Part shown: piece by piece, positions 24,301 through 35,211 of the stretch
Position numbering within the stretch: position 1 is the stretch's first letter
Layout of the letters: the number at the start of each line of letters is the position of its first letter
Assembly: GCF_030867145.1 (NCBI RefSeq)
Contig: NC_134414.1
Span: 23,120,810 to 23,184,809, forward strand
Direction: 5' to 3'
Length of the DNA stretch: 64,000 nucleotides
From: Opisthocomus hoazin
Taxonomy: Eukaryota > Chordata > Aves > Opisthocomiformes > Opisthocomidae
The notes under the pieces: model-generated
The model's input: the letters and a program-made list of their open reading frames with translations, nothing else
Told to the model about the DNA's origin: nothing
The model's database searches: none
Position numbers and translations under genes: made by a program

Positions 24301-27300
24301 GACAGTGATGGGTAGAGCTTCACGGTCATAAATAAATTAGGACAAATGACATGAAGCACTGTGACAGCTATTCACGACAAAACTTCAGCCACGCTTAAAT
24401 GTGGTTAATATAAAGAAGTTTGACTGATGCTGCCAGTTCTGACTGCTTGTTCTGTTGTCCGATTTTGTTGGTTTTACTGTATTCAGATTTCAGTCACAGG
24501 AATATTTAGAGACATGTACCAGGCCCTAAACGATGTAGTAGCACTCTGAAAGACAGAAGCAACTTTATGACTTTAAGAAAAAATTAAATCCCTCTTACAG
24601 AGCAGAGACAGAAAGGAAGGATGGTGCATGGGGGTATGAAAGCTACCTCTGTTTTAGAGACCTGGTACAATTCAGCATTAAACACCTAAACACCTCAAAG
24701 GAGAACTGGAAAGAAATGTAACTACTCTTAACTTGATGACTCTGCCTTTCCTCCTCTTCTGCTGCTCATAATGAAGAGGGTATTTTCCCCTCAGAGTATC
24801 CATAATCCAACCATGAATGAGTTTGCTTAGGCAAACCATTCTCAACTGCTTACTTCTGCATTTTGTGCTGAATTTACATAGCAAACCCCACTACATAAGC
24901 TGTGCAAAGCAAACAGTAAGTTCCTCCCTGGGTTCAACCATAATTATCCCTTAGTCGCTGCTCAGAAGACCACAACATTCCTTAAAGCCAAAATCTTTAG
25001 AAGGTTTAATCTTCTCAAATTGGGAAGTGAGATATATGATAGCTGCTAACTGTTTGCTCTTCCTTTTTAGTTTTCTTTTAATTGAGGAGTATAGAAATAC
25101 AACCCGTAGCCTCACATGGAAAGTAAGATTTTATTTCACTTTACGCCATCTATTCACTGACTTTGGCAGATCTTGTGCAAAAACAGGAAAAATTTATTGT
25201 CCTTTTGAGAATTTGAACTTGTTAAGCCCTTTGTATTTTCAAAAATATTCTCTAGATAGCACAGGAACTCTTTAAAAAGCCATGTCTCATGCTACTTAGA
25301 AACACAAAGGTCTGGACATTTTAATGTATTTTAGCATGCTTTCACGGGACAAATAAATAATGAAGATGAAGAACTGCAGGTATTCATTTGTTTGTTTTTT
25401 TTTCTCAGGAGACAAACTCTAACGTGACAAAGATTTGCCTGATGAAAAGCACCTACCACACACAGGTTCGAGCTGGCTATGTTAGTGATGCAGACCAACA
25501 CACTGAGCCTGGGCAGCTCTTTGTGACCTTGGTGTCCGTCTGCTCATCCCTGCTCTCTGCAGGACCAGACACCTTAACCACATCTGTAGCCACTGTCATA
25601 AGTGCTGAGGGTCACCCTTAAAAACAAGGTATGATGAAAGCCCCCACACTGACGATCTTCCTGAAGATACTAAGAATAATTCTGATGGACCCTGTACTAC
25701 TGCTAGTGACACAAAGATACACAGATCACCGACCACAAGAAAAAGAAAAGGAGCTAACTACCCATGAAGGACAAGATTTCGTTGCTAAGCACCACTAATT
25801 TCTTTCTAAAAATGAAAAAAGCTTATACAATGAAGTGCAGCTGGTGCAATCCAACTGTTCTACTAATGCAATAACAGTATTTAAAGTTACCTGTAATTCT
25901 GGCATAATTAATTCTTTCGCATATCTGTAAGTGATAAAATGTGTATTTCCTCAAACACTGTTTTTCTGGACTACACCACTCCAAGAATAGCACGTTCTTC
26001 CTGGCCATCTTTACGAGAAGGCTCTCTCTTCTCTTTGGCGATTTTGGATAAGCATCTGCTTACTCTATTGTCAGCTGAAAACAGACACAAAAACGTTAGA
26101 CCTGATGCACATCCAGTTGCCAAATTATCAAAATGTCAGCCCTACTAAGGCCTGACTATCTGACATCTGTTTCCTTGGGAAACAATGTGTGTTGCCTTCA
26201 TTTCTATTCCCGCTACAGAGTAGGAAAGCACTGATGAAGTTAGTTAAATCCCATTCTTTGTGCAGTCACAGTGAAAATGCTTTCTAAAGCCCAGCTGATT
26301 GTTCCTGTGCCAGTGCCCTGGGGGACAGCAGTAGCAGTAGAGGGGCACATGGTATGCTCCTCACTTGGCTTTCAGCACAACTGTAGGGAGGAGGTTTACT
26401 GGAGGAGGTCAGCGAGCTGCCCCCCCAGTACCCTTCTTCCCATTACCATCAGGATCTCCACTGTGCCCTGACACAGCTGTGGATGAGTGGGGCACACCTA
26501 CCTTTCCTCCAGAAGCTCACATCAATTGGCCTTGCTGAATGTGGCAGCAAAAATTACCCACACCATCACACAGGCCTTCAGAGACCAAGAGTAGCAACAT
26601 TTCTATTTCATACTCCAGCCAGAAATTCTTTAGGAGACACCGGATGCAAGGTGACGGCAGCGTGGCTGTGTCCCAAGGGAGGACGAGCCCAGCGCACAGC
26701 TGCATCTGCACCAGCTGATGCCCTCGGCTCTCTTGGGAGTACTCTGTCCATTCTTCAGGTGACAATTGTGGAACTTTGTGATGAAACGTGCATTTAAATC
26801 GAAAGCATGCAACCTATTCTGGCCGCATGTATTTGTAGTAAGAAGTGCTCTTGGTCAGAGGCAAGCGAGTTATCTTTAGCAATACAGCTGGTATTACCGT
26901 ATCACTTTATTCACTTTCTTCCTTAGCTTACTACTGCTAAGCATCATCTTAGTACTATCCATATTACACTCCTGTCAGCTTGCTTTACCCCTGCCAAAGA
27001 CAGCGAACAATCTGGTTTACTATACAGATACATCATGTAAAGCAGAAACAGCATTGCCTAAGCACAGGAGGCACCGAAGAAGTACACTCAGCTGTACTAA
27101 CACAGGAGACACAAACACTCGTACTACAGCATGGAAGCTATTCCGCCCTGCCAGGTCCACAGAAGCGCTGCATATGAAATAAAGTTTTACAAAACCTTCA
27201 TACTTGTTTTAACAATTCTGCAAAAAGTCACTTAGTCTTGCCCACACTGCTGCTTTTGACAAGTTAAACTTGTTGGAAACCTGAACCTGGCCTCTTCAGG

Positions 27301-29844
27301 GACTATACAATACTTAGACTCATTTGCCTTTAGTACATTGTATATTTTCAGTACAGAATTGGGCTACACTTCCTTGTGCTAAACTATGAATTTTGCCTAT
27401 AAGAAGCAAATCTGCAAATTTCAAATGCAGTGGGTACTCCACATTATCACCAGTAAGGACACATTTTCCCTGCACTAGAATCCTTCATGCCTTTACAGGT
27501 AACAGACTCATCAGACAAATCAGCTAGATGGATGAGCCAAAGTTAGCGAGTTAGCACTGGGGCAAGAGATGGGAGCCACCACCAACACCACACAACGCAG
27601 CACGAGATGAACAGTGACTCATGTGTGTCACAGTAAGAGCCAAGGGTGAAACCTGTGTTCAGCAGCAGGCACCTCACGCTGATTTCAAGTGGGTCAGCGT
27701 TTCACCCCATCACATGTGTCTCCTGGATCACAAACTTCCTTTGAAGAGACTGGGAGTTCTGCAGGGAGATGGCTTTCAACATCCAGTTTTCAACAGATGC
27801 AGTTCAGTGAGCACTTCCTATGAAGCAGGGAAGCAGCAGCGAAAAGTGAATAAAGGGAAAGAGCTGACTGACTGTGGTTAACTGTTCCGTCACGTCAGTA
27901 TTTTAAAAGACCATCTACACAACCAGGAAAATTTAATCTAAAGAGACAATGCTGTGGTACAAAAAGTTTATTTAGTCATGATTTTGTAAACATATGAGGT
28001 AAATTAACATTTACATCAACTTGTTTCTTACAGAATTTAATACACAAGGCACTTCTCTGAAGACAGCACTTCTAACTGTTCGCCGTTTTTATTGTTGCTA
28101 CAAGTTCCTGACGGCTCAGAAAACTTGTTGTGTTTGTTGTCAGATTCTGTCATGTAAAACACAAACATGCGGTAAGCAACAAGAAAGCTCTGAGTAAGCT
28201 CTCTTACGCTTTACGACCCCTTCACTGTGAGAAATAGTGTCAATGGGAATAGGAATATATTCTCCACCTTAAAATATGTTCACATATCTTGCATAACTCT
28301 TCAAGGACTGAAACGTCTGGAATTTGATTGGCATCTTACAACAAACTTTAAATGCAAATCTACAATTTCCTTTTCACATCAGTGTTTTTTGCTTATGCAA
28401 ATAGTCCCATTACCTTTAATGGCCTTATTTGCAAGAGTAAAAATAACTTGCATGAAATTGTATTTGCAGGCTCAGAACCATATTTTTGGCTAGAAAGCAA
28501 AACATTTATCTTTTGTAAAATCTTCTACAGTGTAACAGTGCAGTGTTTCTCCACAAGTGTTTTGTTTGGAATTTTAAACCAGGCTGTAAATTTAGCTCTT
28601 AAAGGATATATGTCACAGCTAGTTTTTGTCACTGAACCTCTAAACACACAAGAAGGCGTATCAATAATAATGAACCTTTGTTTATTTGGTAATAATTGAG
28701 TTAATGATGAAAACTATCTTTTCCCATAGTGTGCTCCTATATATGTCCAGCTCCCATATTTGAACTATACAGAGAAAACTGATACTACAGATCAGGTGAA
28801 ACGGTCTTTAATGGTACTGCCCTCTGTCTGATGAGTTCCTGTGTTATAGTAAGACATTTGTCTCTTGGGTTTAACCTATTGGCAGAGTTATTCTTTTATT
28901 TCTTATACAAATGTAAACTTAGAAAACAGTTTATTTCATTCAAATGTGCAATCTGAAATCAAAAACTGAATGTAAACTTCAGAAAATCAAAATTTCAAGA
29001 GCACACTTTTCACAAGAAAAATCAAAGTAAATGAAACAAAAACATTTGGAATTAAAAAAAAAAAAAGGAAAGAAACGCAGCCTGTTCAAATCCACGGTGT
29101 TAGTGTTTGTATTAAACAAAAAGACCCAGGGGCTCAATGCTCTGCTGCTGCAGACTGTTGTCACCCACATGAACTCAGTGTAATACAACAGTTTGTAGCA
29201 GCTGAGCAGGTGGTCCCATAACTAACCAAAGAAGGACCCAAGTACTGATCTGATTTTTAAAGCTTGCCTTAATTATTTTACTGATCCTACACTTACACAT
29301 TCATACCAGAAAATAATCTCAAGAGCTGCAAAATGTCAGACATTTAATTAGCTCTAAGTGCCTTGATGAACAACAAATATACTGAGCCAAATCAATCACT
29401 GGTAGCACTTTACACACAACTGGCCTCCAAATTACACCAGAAAAGAACACAGTTCATTTGTTTTTTCAGTGCATGCTATGAGTCTATAATTTTTCAATGC
29501 CAGTACAGACCAAGAAATTCACGGAGCACTGTTTTATCTATGAAAAAAACAAGAGATTGAATTCCATAGATAAAATATTCCACTTAAATAAAGGGAAGGT
29601 TTTAGCAGGCTGTCTTCGTTTAATCAAAATACAAAGTGAAGAAATGGGGGGTTTTAAATTGTCTATACTTCATTTACTTTTAAGATTAACTGACAGCTGC
29701 ACTAATTAAAAAAGCCCAGTGATAGAAAACAGATCAACTGTGTCCACAGCCAAGAAACCATGTATTTATGTGCAATGCAGATACAGTTTTACAAACTATG
29801 ATGGAAAATGTACTAATGAAATCAATTATTTGGAAAATATGTTT
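21386..29844. other. Long intergenic block with old repeat relics
   Basis: No protein-coding exon was recognised in this 8.5 kb. Parts of 21745-21960 match old amniote palindromic repeats (separate entry). AATAAA polyadenylation-type hexamers occur on the plus strand near 27178 and on the minus strand near 27970, 28680 and 28925, but no gene body leads to the plus-strand one. The minus-strand ones could serve an unusually long GJA3 transcript, though they are more than 4.5 kb past the stop codon. All open frames are under 120 codons and without known motifs. Confidence 0.4.
21745..21960. repeat. Old amniote palindromic (MITE-like) repeat relic
   Basis: The segment at 21750-21828 begins 'gggctaaattcattcctgct' and ends with the near reverse complement 'agattaatttggccc', an inverted-repeat layout with a short centre. 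A second piece at about 21928-21960 contains 'ttacacc...gttacacc', also typical of this class. I recognise the wording from ancient repeats shared by turtles, crocodilians and birds, but cannot name the family without a search. Confidence 0.45.
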
Positions 29845-29930
29845 CATATAATCATTGTGGTCGGAAGGGACCTCTGGAAGTCATCCTGCCCAACTCCCTG
29901 TGCTCCAAGCAGGGTCAACTAGTACCAGTG
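29845..29930 (-). mobile_element. Short CR1 3' end (copy H)
   Basis: About 85 bp matches the reverse complement of a CR1 3' UTR: 'ggtcggaagggacctctgga', 'gtcatcctgcccaactccct' and 'aagcagggtcaactag', next to a degraded 'atcattgtgg' tail. It is too short for subfamily assignment. Confidence 0.75.
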
Positions 29931-32900
29931 AGTTGACTTACTGCAAAAAGAATAGCACATCATATACCTGGTAACTTCTTCAAAGGATGTCTTTCTTCAG
30001 TTTTCTCCTTTTCTTTTCCATAGCTTACCTTAGTATTTTTTTTAACCTCAAGTAAGACAGAGGAAAATTTTCCCACAATCATTCTACTCTAAGAGAAAAA
30101 ATGAGTGGGTTTTTTTTCAATTTGCTTAATATCAGGCATGATTCTGTTCCAACTTCCTCTTTTACAGTAACTTACCTACTGATTTCATGTTAGGTGTGTG
30201 TATAAGATCTTTCAGGATTGCGGCTTGAATAGCCATATGACCAGGCTAAACCAAAGTATCATTTGCTACCAGTTCCCTCTCTGGAATTTACTGATGTGAA
30301 AGAGTAAACAACTTGGAAATTAGCGGATTAGTTTTGCCAACAGACTGTTCTGCAAGTTAGTTGGTGTTTGTACATATTTTCTAGAACTACAGAAGTTTGC
30401 ATAGTTATGCTTTACTCATAACATGTTGAATTCTGTGATCATTCATGAGTAAAGATTAAAGAACTCAAAATCGGCCACACCAATTAGATTTTTCCTTCAA
30501 CAAATCTGATTCCAGATGTGATGCAGCAACTAAAAGCAGTTGTAAGCGTTAAGGGGAGTTCTGCCAAAACAGTTAGCTGGGTTTAAATGAAGAAACAATT
30601 ACTGGACTCCAAATGAGATTGTAGGTAACCAAGAAGCTTGATGCTGTATAGTTATGTAATGGAACTTAAACTGATCTTAAAAGCACCACCTGTGAGTTGT
30701 AGCTTTGCTTTCTCAGACCAGTACAGCTTGGATGCGGAGGCCGCTCTGTCAGATTTCTCTTAGGGGTTGCAACAGAGCTACATTTCTCACCCTAAGCTTC
30801 ACCTAACAGGAAACATAACCTTTTACAGCTTTCCAGTAGTTACTCTGCCTGAAAATACCATATATTCCACAAAAGCACCTGAACTCTCTGCAGGTCTAAC
30901 CACACACATTAACTTGAAAAGGGCAGACTAGGTATCAGTTGATCCTAAGTTAAACCTATCTCTGTTATTTTTTACATACAAAGCGGATACAGTCCTGTGG
31001 GACACACTCTGTGAGGGTTGTACTAAAGACTGCAAGATTCAGAGCTCCATCAAAAAAGTCAGTTTTGCTCTCAGGCGTTGATATAAAAAAAGCACATATT
31101 CCAGGTGGTCTGGTTTATAGAAATACATTCCAGAGAGCCTTTGACTTCATTCTTCAGAAGCATAAAAGAAAGGAAAATTTAGCCCATGAATTTTGATGTA
31201 CTAAAACACAGAGATGCATATTGCATTATTTCAGCAATATAATTACTTGGCATTTAGCAAAACTTACAAAACTGCTACTAAAGATGCTAGTACATCTAAA
31301 AATTTTGAGTGTTAAACCGCCGCTGTTTACATCTAGGCAACTTTATCAGCTTTAGTCTAAGCTCAGCACAGTTGCATGGATACAACAGAAAGCAGAATTT
31401 AGCTTTTAGCTTTCTTGCAGAAAGGGGTTTTATGGCTTGTAAAACAGAAAATTCAAGAGACCATGCCTGCAGCTGAACACCCAACAGTAAATATCTTCAT
31501 TGTATTACTGTACATTGACTTTTAACACAGTGTCTGCCCCCAAGATCAGTGGCAGTAGAAAGACTTCTCCTCACCTGGTTCACCACAAGCAGGTCAAGGA
31601 AATCATGCGACAACATGCCCAAGGGTTGCAGAACAGTGCTTCTGATCATGAGAAACTCTATGTCTACTCAGAAAGCAGTAAAAATAAATGTTTAATCTTG
31701 AGTGGTGGGAATATATTTTAACTGTTAAATAGAATAAACACATTCAGGGAAACATTTAACAGCAGAGATAACCGGCAATTGTAACTACTTGTTACAGGGT
31801 GACCCTGCTTTGCCTGAGTAAGGACTGCGCTGCCAGGCCAAATACTTGGAAGATGCAAAGGGCTATCCCAGTGTGTTTGACTGCTCTTCTCCAATTACAG
31901 CACTTCCAAGTTACAGCAGCAAGAGGACTGACTCCAAGCTTCAGTTCTTTTGGCTTTTGCTTAGAACTGACGTTGGGCCTAATCCTGCATTCCTTTTGTA
32001 TCCAAACTCTCCCAAGCCTTATCAGGCATTCAAAAATCTGACTAATGTCTGTGAGAGTACTTGTTCCAAAGGAATAAAGGACAGAGCCAGTTGTAAGGAA
32101 AGCTGCACCTTAGAAAAAAATACCTAGTAGGTTCCTCCACCTTTTTTTAAGGGAAACACACAATTTTTAAAAGCAGGATTTTAATGTCTTTATCTAAGGC
32201 CCCAAATCTACATTCCCTCTGGCTCCCAAAACTCCACGTGAATGTTAGTTTTGCTTGAATAAGGCCTGCAAGATCCATCCCTCAATCTTGCTCCTTGTTA
32301 AATTGAATGGAAATTCTGCAGGTGACTTCAGTGGGATCAGAATTGACCCTTCAGCCACTAGCATGTTGCCCAGATATTTTAGCCACCTTTTCTGTAATAT
32401 ATATTGTCTAAATCTGTTTTCACTGACCTGTAAGACACTACAGATTGTTGTTAAAGGAAAGGGTAGAACACAAGAGGAAATAGTGTTTCTTTGGAATTTC
32501 ACCATTAGTAAGTTTCTTTCCCCTTACATTTTCTTGTAAGATCAAAGATCAAACTACAATGATTAAGTACACAGTCAAGTAAATTTAAACCTACAGATCA
32601 AAATTATTCTCAAAATGTTCAAATACTTAAAAATACGCACTCAAGTTTACTTCTAAAAAGCATTTTTCCAACAAACTTAAGCTGATATCTAATAGTCTAA
32701 AATGCAGCATTGTACTTTATCCTATTGTTTGTCCACGGGCAATGTATGGGGCCACAATGTATTGAAATCATAATCCTTGCTTTCTGAAGAGAAATTGTTC
32801 TGTGTAATAATTTCTGAGGTGTGGTTTAAATTCCTGTCCTCCTCTAAGCAATTTCAGAAGTCATCTAAAATTATAATCAAACATGCTCAAACATATTTGT

Positions 32901-33021
32901 GGGCTTAAAAACATGGTATGATCATGGTCGGCAAACACTGGATAGAAGGTCAAACCGAACACTTCCTAACAGGTCAAGAGTAAAAAAAAAATACAGAAAG
33001 AGGAACCTCAAAAATCTATTA
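29931..33021. other. Region downstream of GJA3, no gene recognised
   Basis: This is AT-rich non-coding DNA and may include a distal 3' UTR of GJA3, but no decisive polyadenylation site was identified. Old repeat wording occurs at about 31955-32350 (separate entry). Confidence 0.4.
31955..32350. repeat. Old amniote palindromic repeat relics
   Basis: Phrases such as 'gggcctaatcctgcattcct' near 31974 and 'acttcagtgggatcagaatt' near 32325 are typical of ancient interspersed palindromic repeats widespread in sauropsid genomes. The match is by recognition only and the copies are decayed. At least two separate pieces seem to be present. Confidence 0.45.
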
Positions 33022-33484
33022 CAGGGGTTACCTAAACTTTGCCCAGCCAAGGACCACATCAGCGATTTGCCATGGGCACAAAGGCTTCATTAAGTCGTGT
33101 TATGTGGAAGAGACTGTGTCACCTTTAATATGGCAAGTTGGTCCATAGAGATGACAGGCAATATGCCACCCTGATGTCTGCCATAGGGCTCGTAAGATAT
33201 CAGAGGAAGAAAACAAGTCATTGCATCCACTCATGTAGAGCTTATGTGAAAAAGGGTGGAAGTGAAGGCAAGGGCAAGAGGGAGATGACAGCCAGGCACA
33301 CGGGCACTAGGGGTATTAACACTTTTCTTAGATGAAAGTCAGCCTCAGGGCACATGACCAGCTACCATCACCACCTGTTATCTGTGCAGACCTCCCCTGT
33401 GGCTGCCCTTGGGAGATCTGCCATGGACATGAAAGAAAGCAGGATTGGTCCCCTGGCCCACGGGCTGCGCTTCGGCCACCCCTG
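33022..33484. mobile_element. Non-autonomous hAT-like DNA transposon
   Basis: A 463-bp element starts CAGGGGTTACC and ends with the inverted form (reverse complement CAGGGGTGGCC). The terminal inverted repeats share the first seven bases exactly and about 16 of 27 overall, with the CAGGGGT start common in hAT families. It is flanked by an 8-bp imperfect target duplication, atctatta (33014-33021) and acctacta (33485-33492), which differ only by two T/C transitions. The 8-bp length is diagnostic of hAT. There is no transposase frame inside, so it is non-autonomous. It lies 176 bp past the GJA3 stop codon on the transcribed side, so it probably contributes to the 3' UTR. The eroded ends and duplication indicate an old insertion. 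Confidence 0.75.
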
Positions 33485-33659
33485 ACCTACTAGAAAATGT
33501 TGATATTTTTTCCCCACTACAACTCACAGAGTGCAAAAACAGCAAGCGTCAAAGTTTGAAGCCCAGGCCTTCCCACCCCTGCCAGGCCTGGCCTCGCCGG
33601 GCAGCTCCCCTGCCCAATCTGCCTTCCATCACCTGCTCCTCTGAGCAGAGCCGACCACG

Positions 33660-35192
33660 TTACACGGCCAGGTCATCTGACCTGGCTCTGCAGCTGCTCG
33701 ACTTACTGGCCCTGCTCAAGCGCCGTGTGTCTGCGAGCAGCGGTGGCTCATGCATCTCCACGGTGGTGCAGGCAGCCGAGCCAGGCCGTTCCTCTGACAG
33801 CTCCTCCTCGCCCTCCACATCCCACTTGGTGCCGCTCGCCCCGCTGACGCTGGTGCTGCTGCTGCTGTTGGCTGCAGCAAGGGGCAGCCCAGCCGGTGGT
33901 GGGAGTAGCTCCAGTGGCTCTTCCTGCGAGGGAAGGGGATGCCGGACGCTGCTGGGGGTGGAGGACTCCGCCGAGCTGGAGGGCGCCTTCCCCTGTTGCT
34001 CTGCTGCCATGTTGACCCAGTTCTGCTCAGCCACCAGGGCATGGCTGTTGCTGTTGAAGTAGTTGATGATGGCTGGTGTGGGCGTGGGGATGGGGCTCGG
34101 GATGGTGATGGGGGTGGAGATGGGCGTGGGAGTCACAGCACGGTGCCTCTCCTCAGGAACTGGTGGAGCAACAGGGTAGCCGGCCATGGAGGCCGTGTTG
34201 GAGGGGGGCTGTGGCCTTGGAGCAGCTGCAGCATAGCATGGTGCCATGCTCACCGGGGCCAGCAGTGGTGTGACAGCACGGGTGTCAGGCAGAACAGGGG
34301 GTGGCGCGGCAGTCGTTACCACCACAGGTGATGCTGGTGGTGGCACGGCAACAGGTTTGGCCTCTCCTGTTACCATGACTGGTGTCATTGTTGCAACAGG
34401 CATCTCAAGGCTGTACCGGCTTGTCATGCCCTGCTTAAGCTTCTTCCACCCCAAGTGATACATCTCAAGCATGTTCAGCAGCAGGGAGACAGAGGCCACC
34501 ACCAACATGAAGATGATGAAGATGGTCTTTTCAGTGGGCCTTGAGATGAAGCAGTCCACAGTGTGTGGGCAAGGTGCGCGGCTGCACTGGTAGACCGGCT
34601 TTAGCTCAAAGCCATATAGGAAGTACTGGCCCACAATGAAGCCCACCTCAAACAGTGTCTTGAAAACGATGTTGAAGACATAGGTACGGAGCAGGGCACC
34701 CCCAATACGGATTCTCCCACGTTCATCACGGATTGGGAGCTTCTCCTTCCCTCTTTTGCCAAGAGGATCCTTGACGTTACTGCTGCCTCCTCCACCACCA
34801 CTGGCAGACGCTGCTGCACCTGGGTAGTTGCTGTCTTTGACGCTTCCCTTCTTTTTCAGCTCTTCTTTCTCTTTCCTCTTCTCCTCCATGCGTACGATGT
34901 GCAGCACATGGCCCAAGTAGATGAGAGTTGGAGTGGAGACAAAAATGATCTGCAGCACCCAGAAGCGGATGTGAGAAATGGGGAAGGCTTTGTCATAGCA
35001 AACATTTTCGCAACCAGGTTGCTGAGTGTTGCATGTAAAGTCTGACTGCTCGTCTCCCCAGACCTCCTCAGCAGCAGCCCCCAGCACCAGTATCCTGAAG
35101 ATAAACAGTACCGTCAGCCAAACCTTGCCAATAACCGTGGAGTGCTCCTGCGCATTCTCTAACAGTCTCCCCAGAAAGCTCCAGTCACCCAT
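33660..35192 (-). CDS. GJA3: Gap junction alpha-3 protein (connexin 46/56)
   Basis: This 510-residue connexin, the length I recall for chicken Cx56, forms hexameric hemichannels and gap junctions, mainly between lens fibre cells. The layout is complete: N-terminus [14 protein letters not shown]1 about 21-41; extracellular loop 1 with Cys54, Cys61 and Cys65 (CX6CX3C); TM2 about 76-98; a long cytoplasmic loop; TM3 about 168-192; extracellular loop 2 with Cys203, Cys208 and Cys214 (CX4CX5C) and the SRPTEKT signature; TM4 about 223-245; then a Pro/Ala/Ser-rich tail of about 265 residues with the alpha-connexin motif QNWVNMA. Ser493 sits in RRLSRAS, the protein-kinase-C site described for chicken Cx56; Ser117 (KKKGSVK) corresponds to the other reported site (about 118). 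The cytoplasmic loop has a Gly/Ser/Ala run at 126-138. The whole coding region is in one exon, as in nearly all connexins. The start has a good context (A at -3, G at +4), and an acceptor AG lies 18-19 bases upstream. No defect was seen. Confidence 0.97.
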   Translation of the reverse strand: MGDWSFLGRLLENAQEHSTVIGKVWLTVLFIFRILVLGAAAEEVWGDEQSDFTCNTQQPGCENVCYDKAFPISHIRFWVLQIIFVSTPTLIYLGHVLHIVRMEEKRKEKEELKKKGSVKDSNYPGAAASASGGGGGSSNVKDPLGKRGKEKLPIRDERGRIRIGGALLRTYVFNIVFKTLFEVGFIVGQYFLYGFELKPVYQCSRAPCPHTVDCFISRPTEKTIFIIFMLVVASVSLLLNMLEMYHLGWKKLKQGMTSRYSLEMPVATMTPVMVTGEAKPVAVPPPASPVVVTTAAPPPVLPDTRAVTPLLAPVSMAPCYAAAAPRPQPPSNTASMAGYPVAPPVPEERHRAVTPTPISTPITIPSPIPTPTPAIINYFNSNSHALVAEQNWVNMAAEQQGKAPSSSAESSTPSSVRHPLPSQEEPLELLPPPAGLPLAAANSSSSTSVSGASGTKWDVEGEEELSEERPGSAACTTVEMHEPPLLADTRRLSRASKSSSCRARSDDLAV

Positions 35193-35211
35193 TGTTTCAG
35201 ATTTCTAACCT
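35193..35211 (-). other. GJA3: GJA3 exon 2 5' UTR and splice acceptor
   Basis: On the minus strand the sequence TTCTTATTGTAG ends at 35210, followed by a 17-base leader (35209-35193) and the ATG. This is the expected position for the 3' end of a connexin intron, just upstream of the single coding exon. The pyrimidine tract is modest, so confidence is moderate. Confidence 0.6.

Noticed and set aside
25380-25621. Possible exon after a TTTTTTTTTCTCAG acceptor-like sequence
   Set aside because: The peptide is not recognised, no partner exon or donor is evident, and a pyrimidine tract plus AG occurs often by chance.
27160-27200. Plus-strand AATAAA as the 3' end of a ZMYM2-like neighbour
   Set aside because: No upstream coding exon of ZMYM2 or any other gene could be found, so the hexamer alone is not evidence.
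33445-34062. 205-codon plus-strand open frame opposite GJA3
   Set aside because: It is the antisense shadow of the GC-rich GJA3 tail-coding region; it has no independent domain or splice support.
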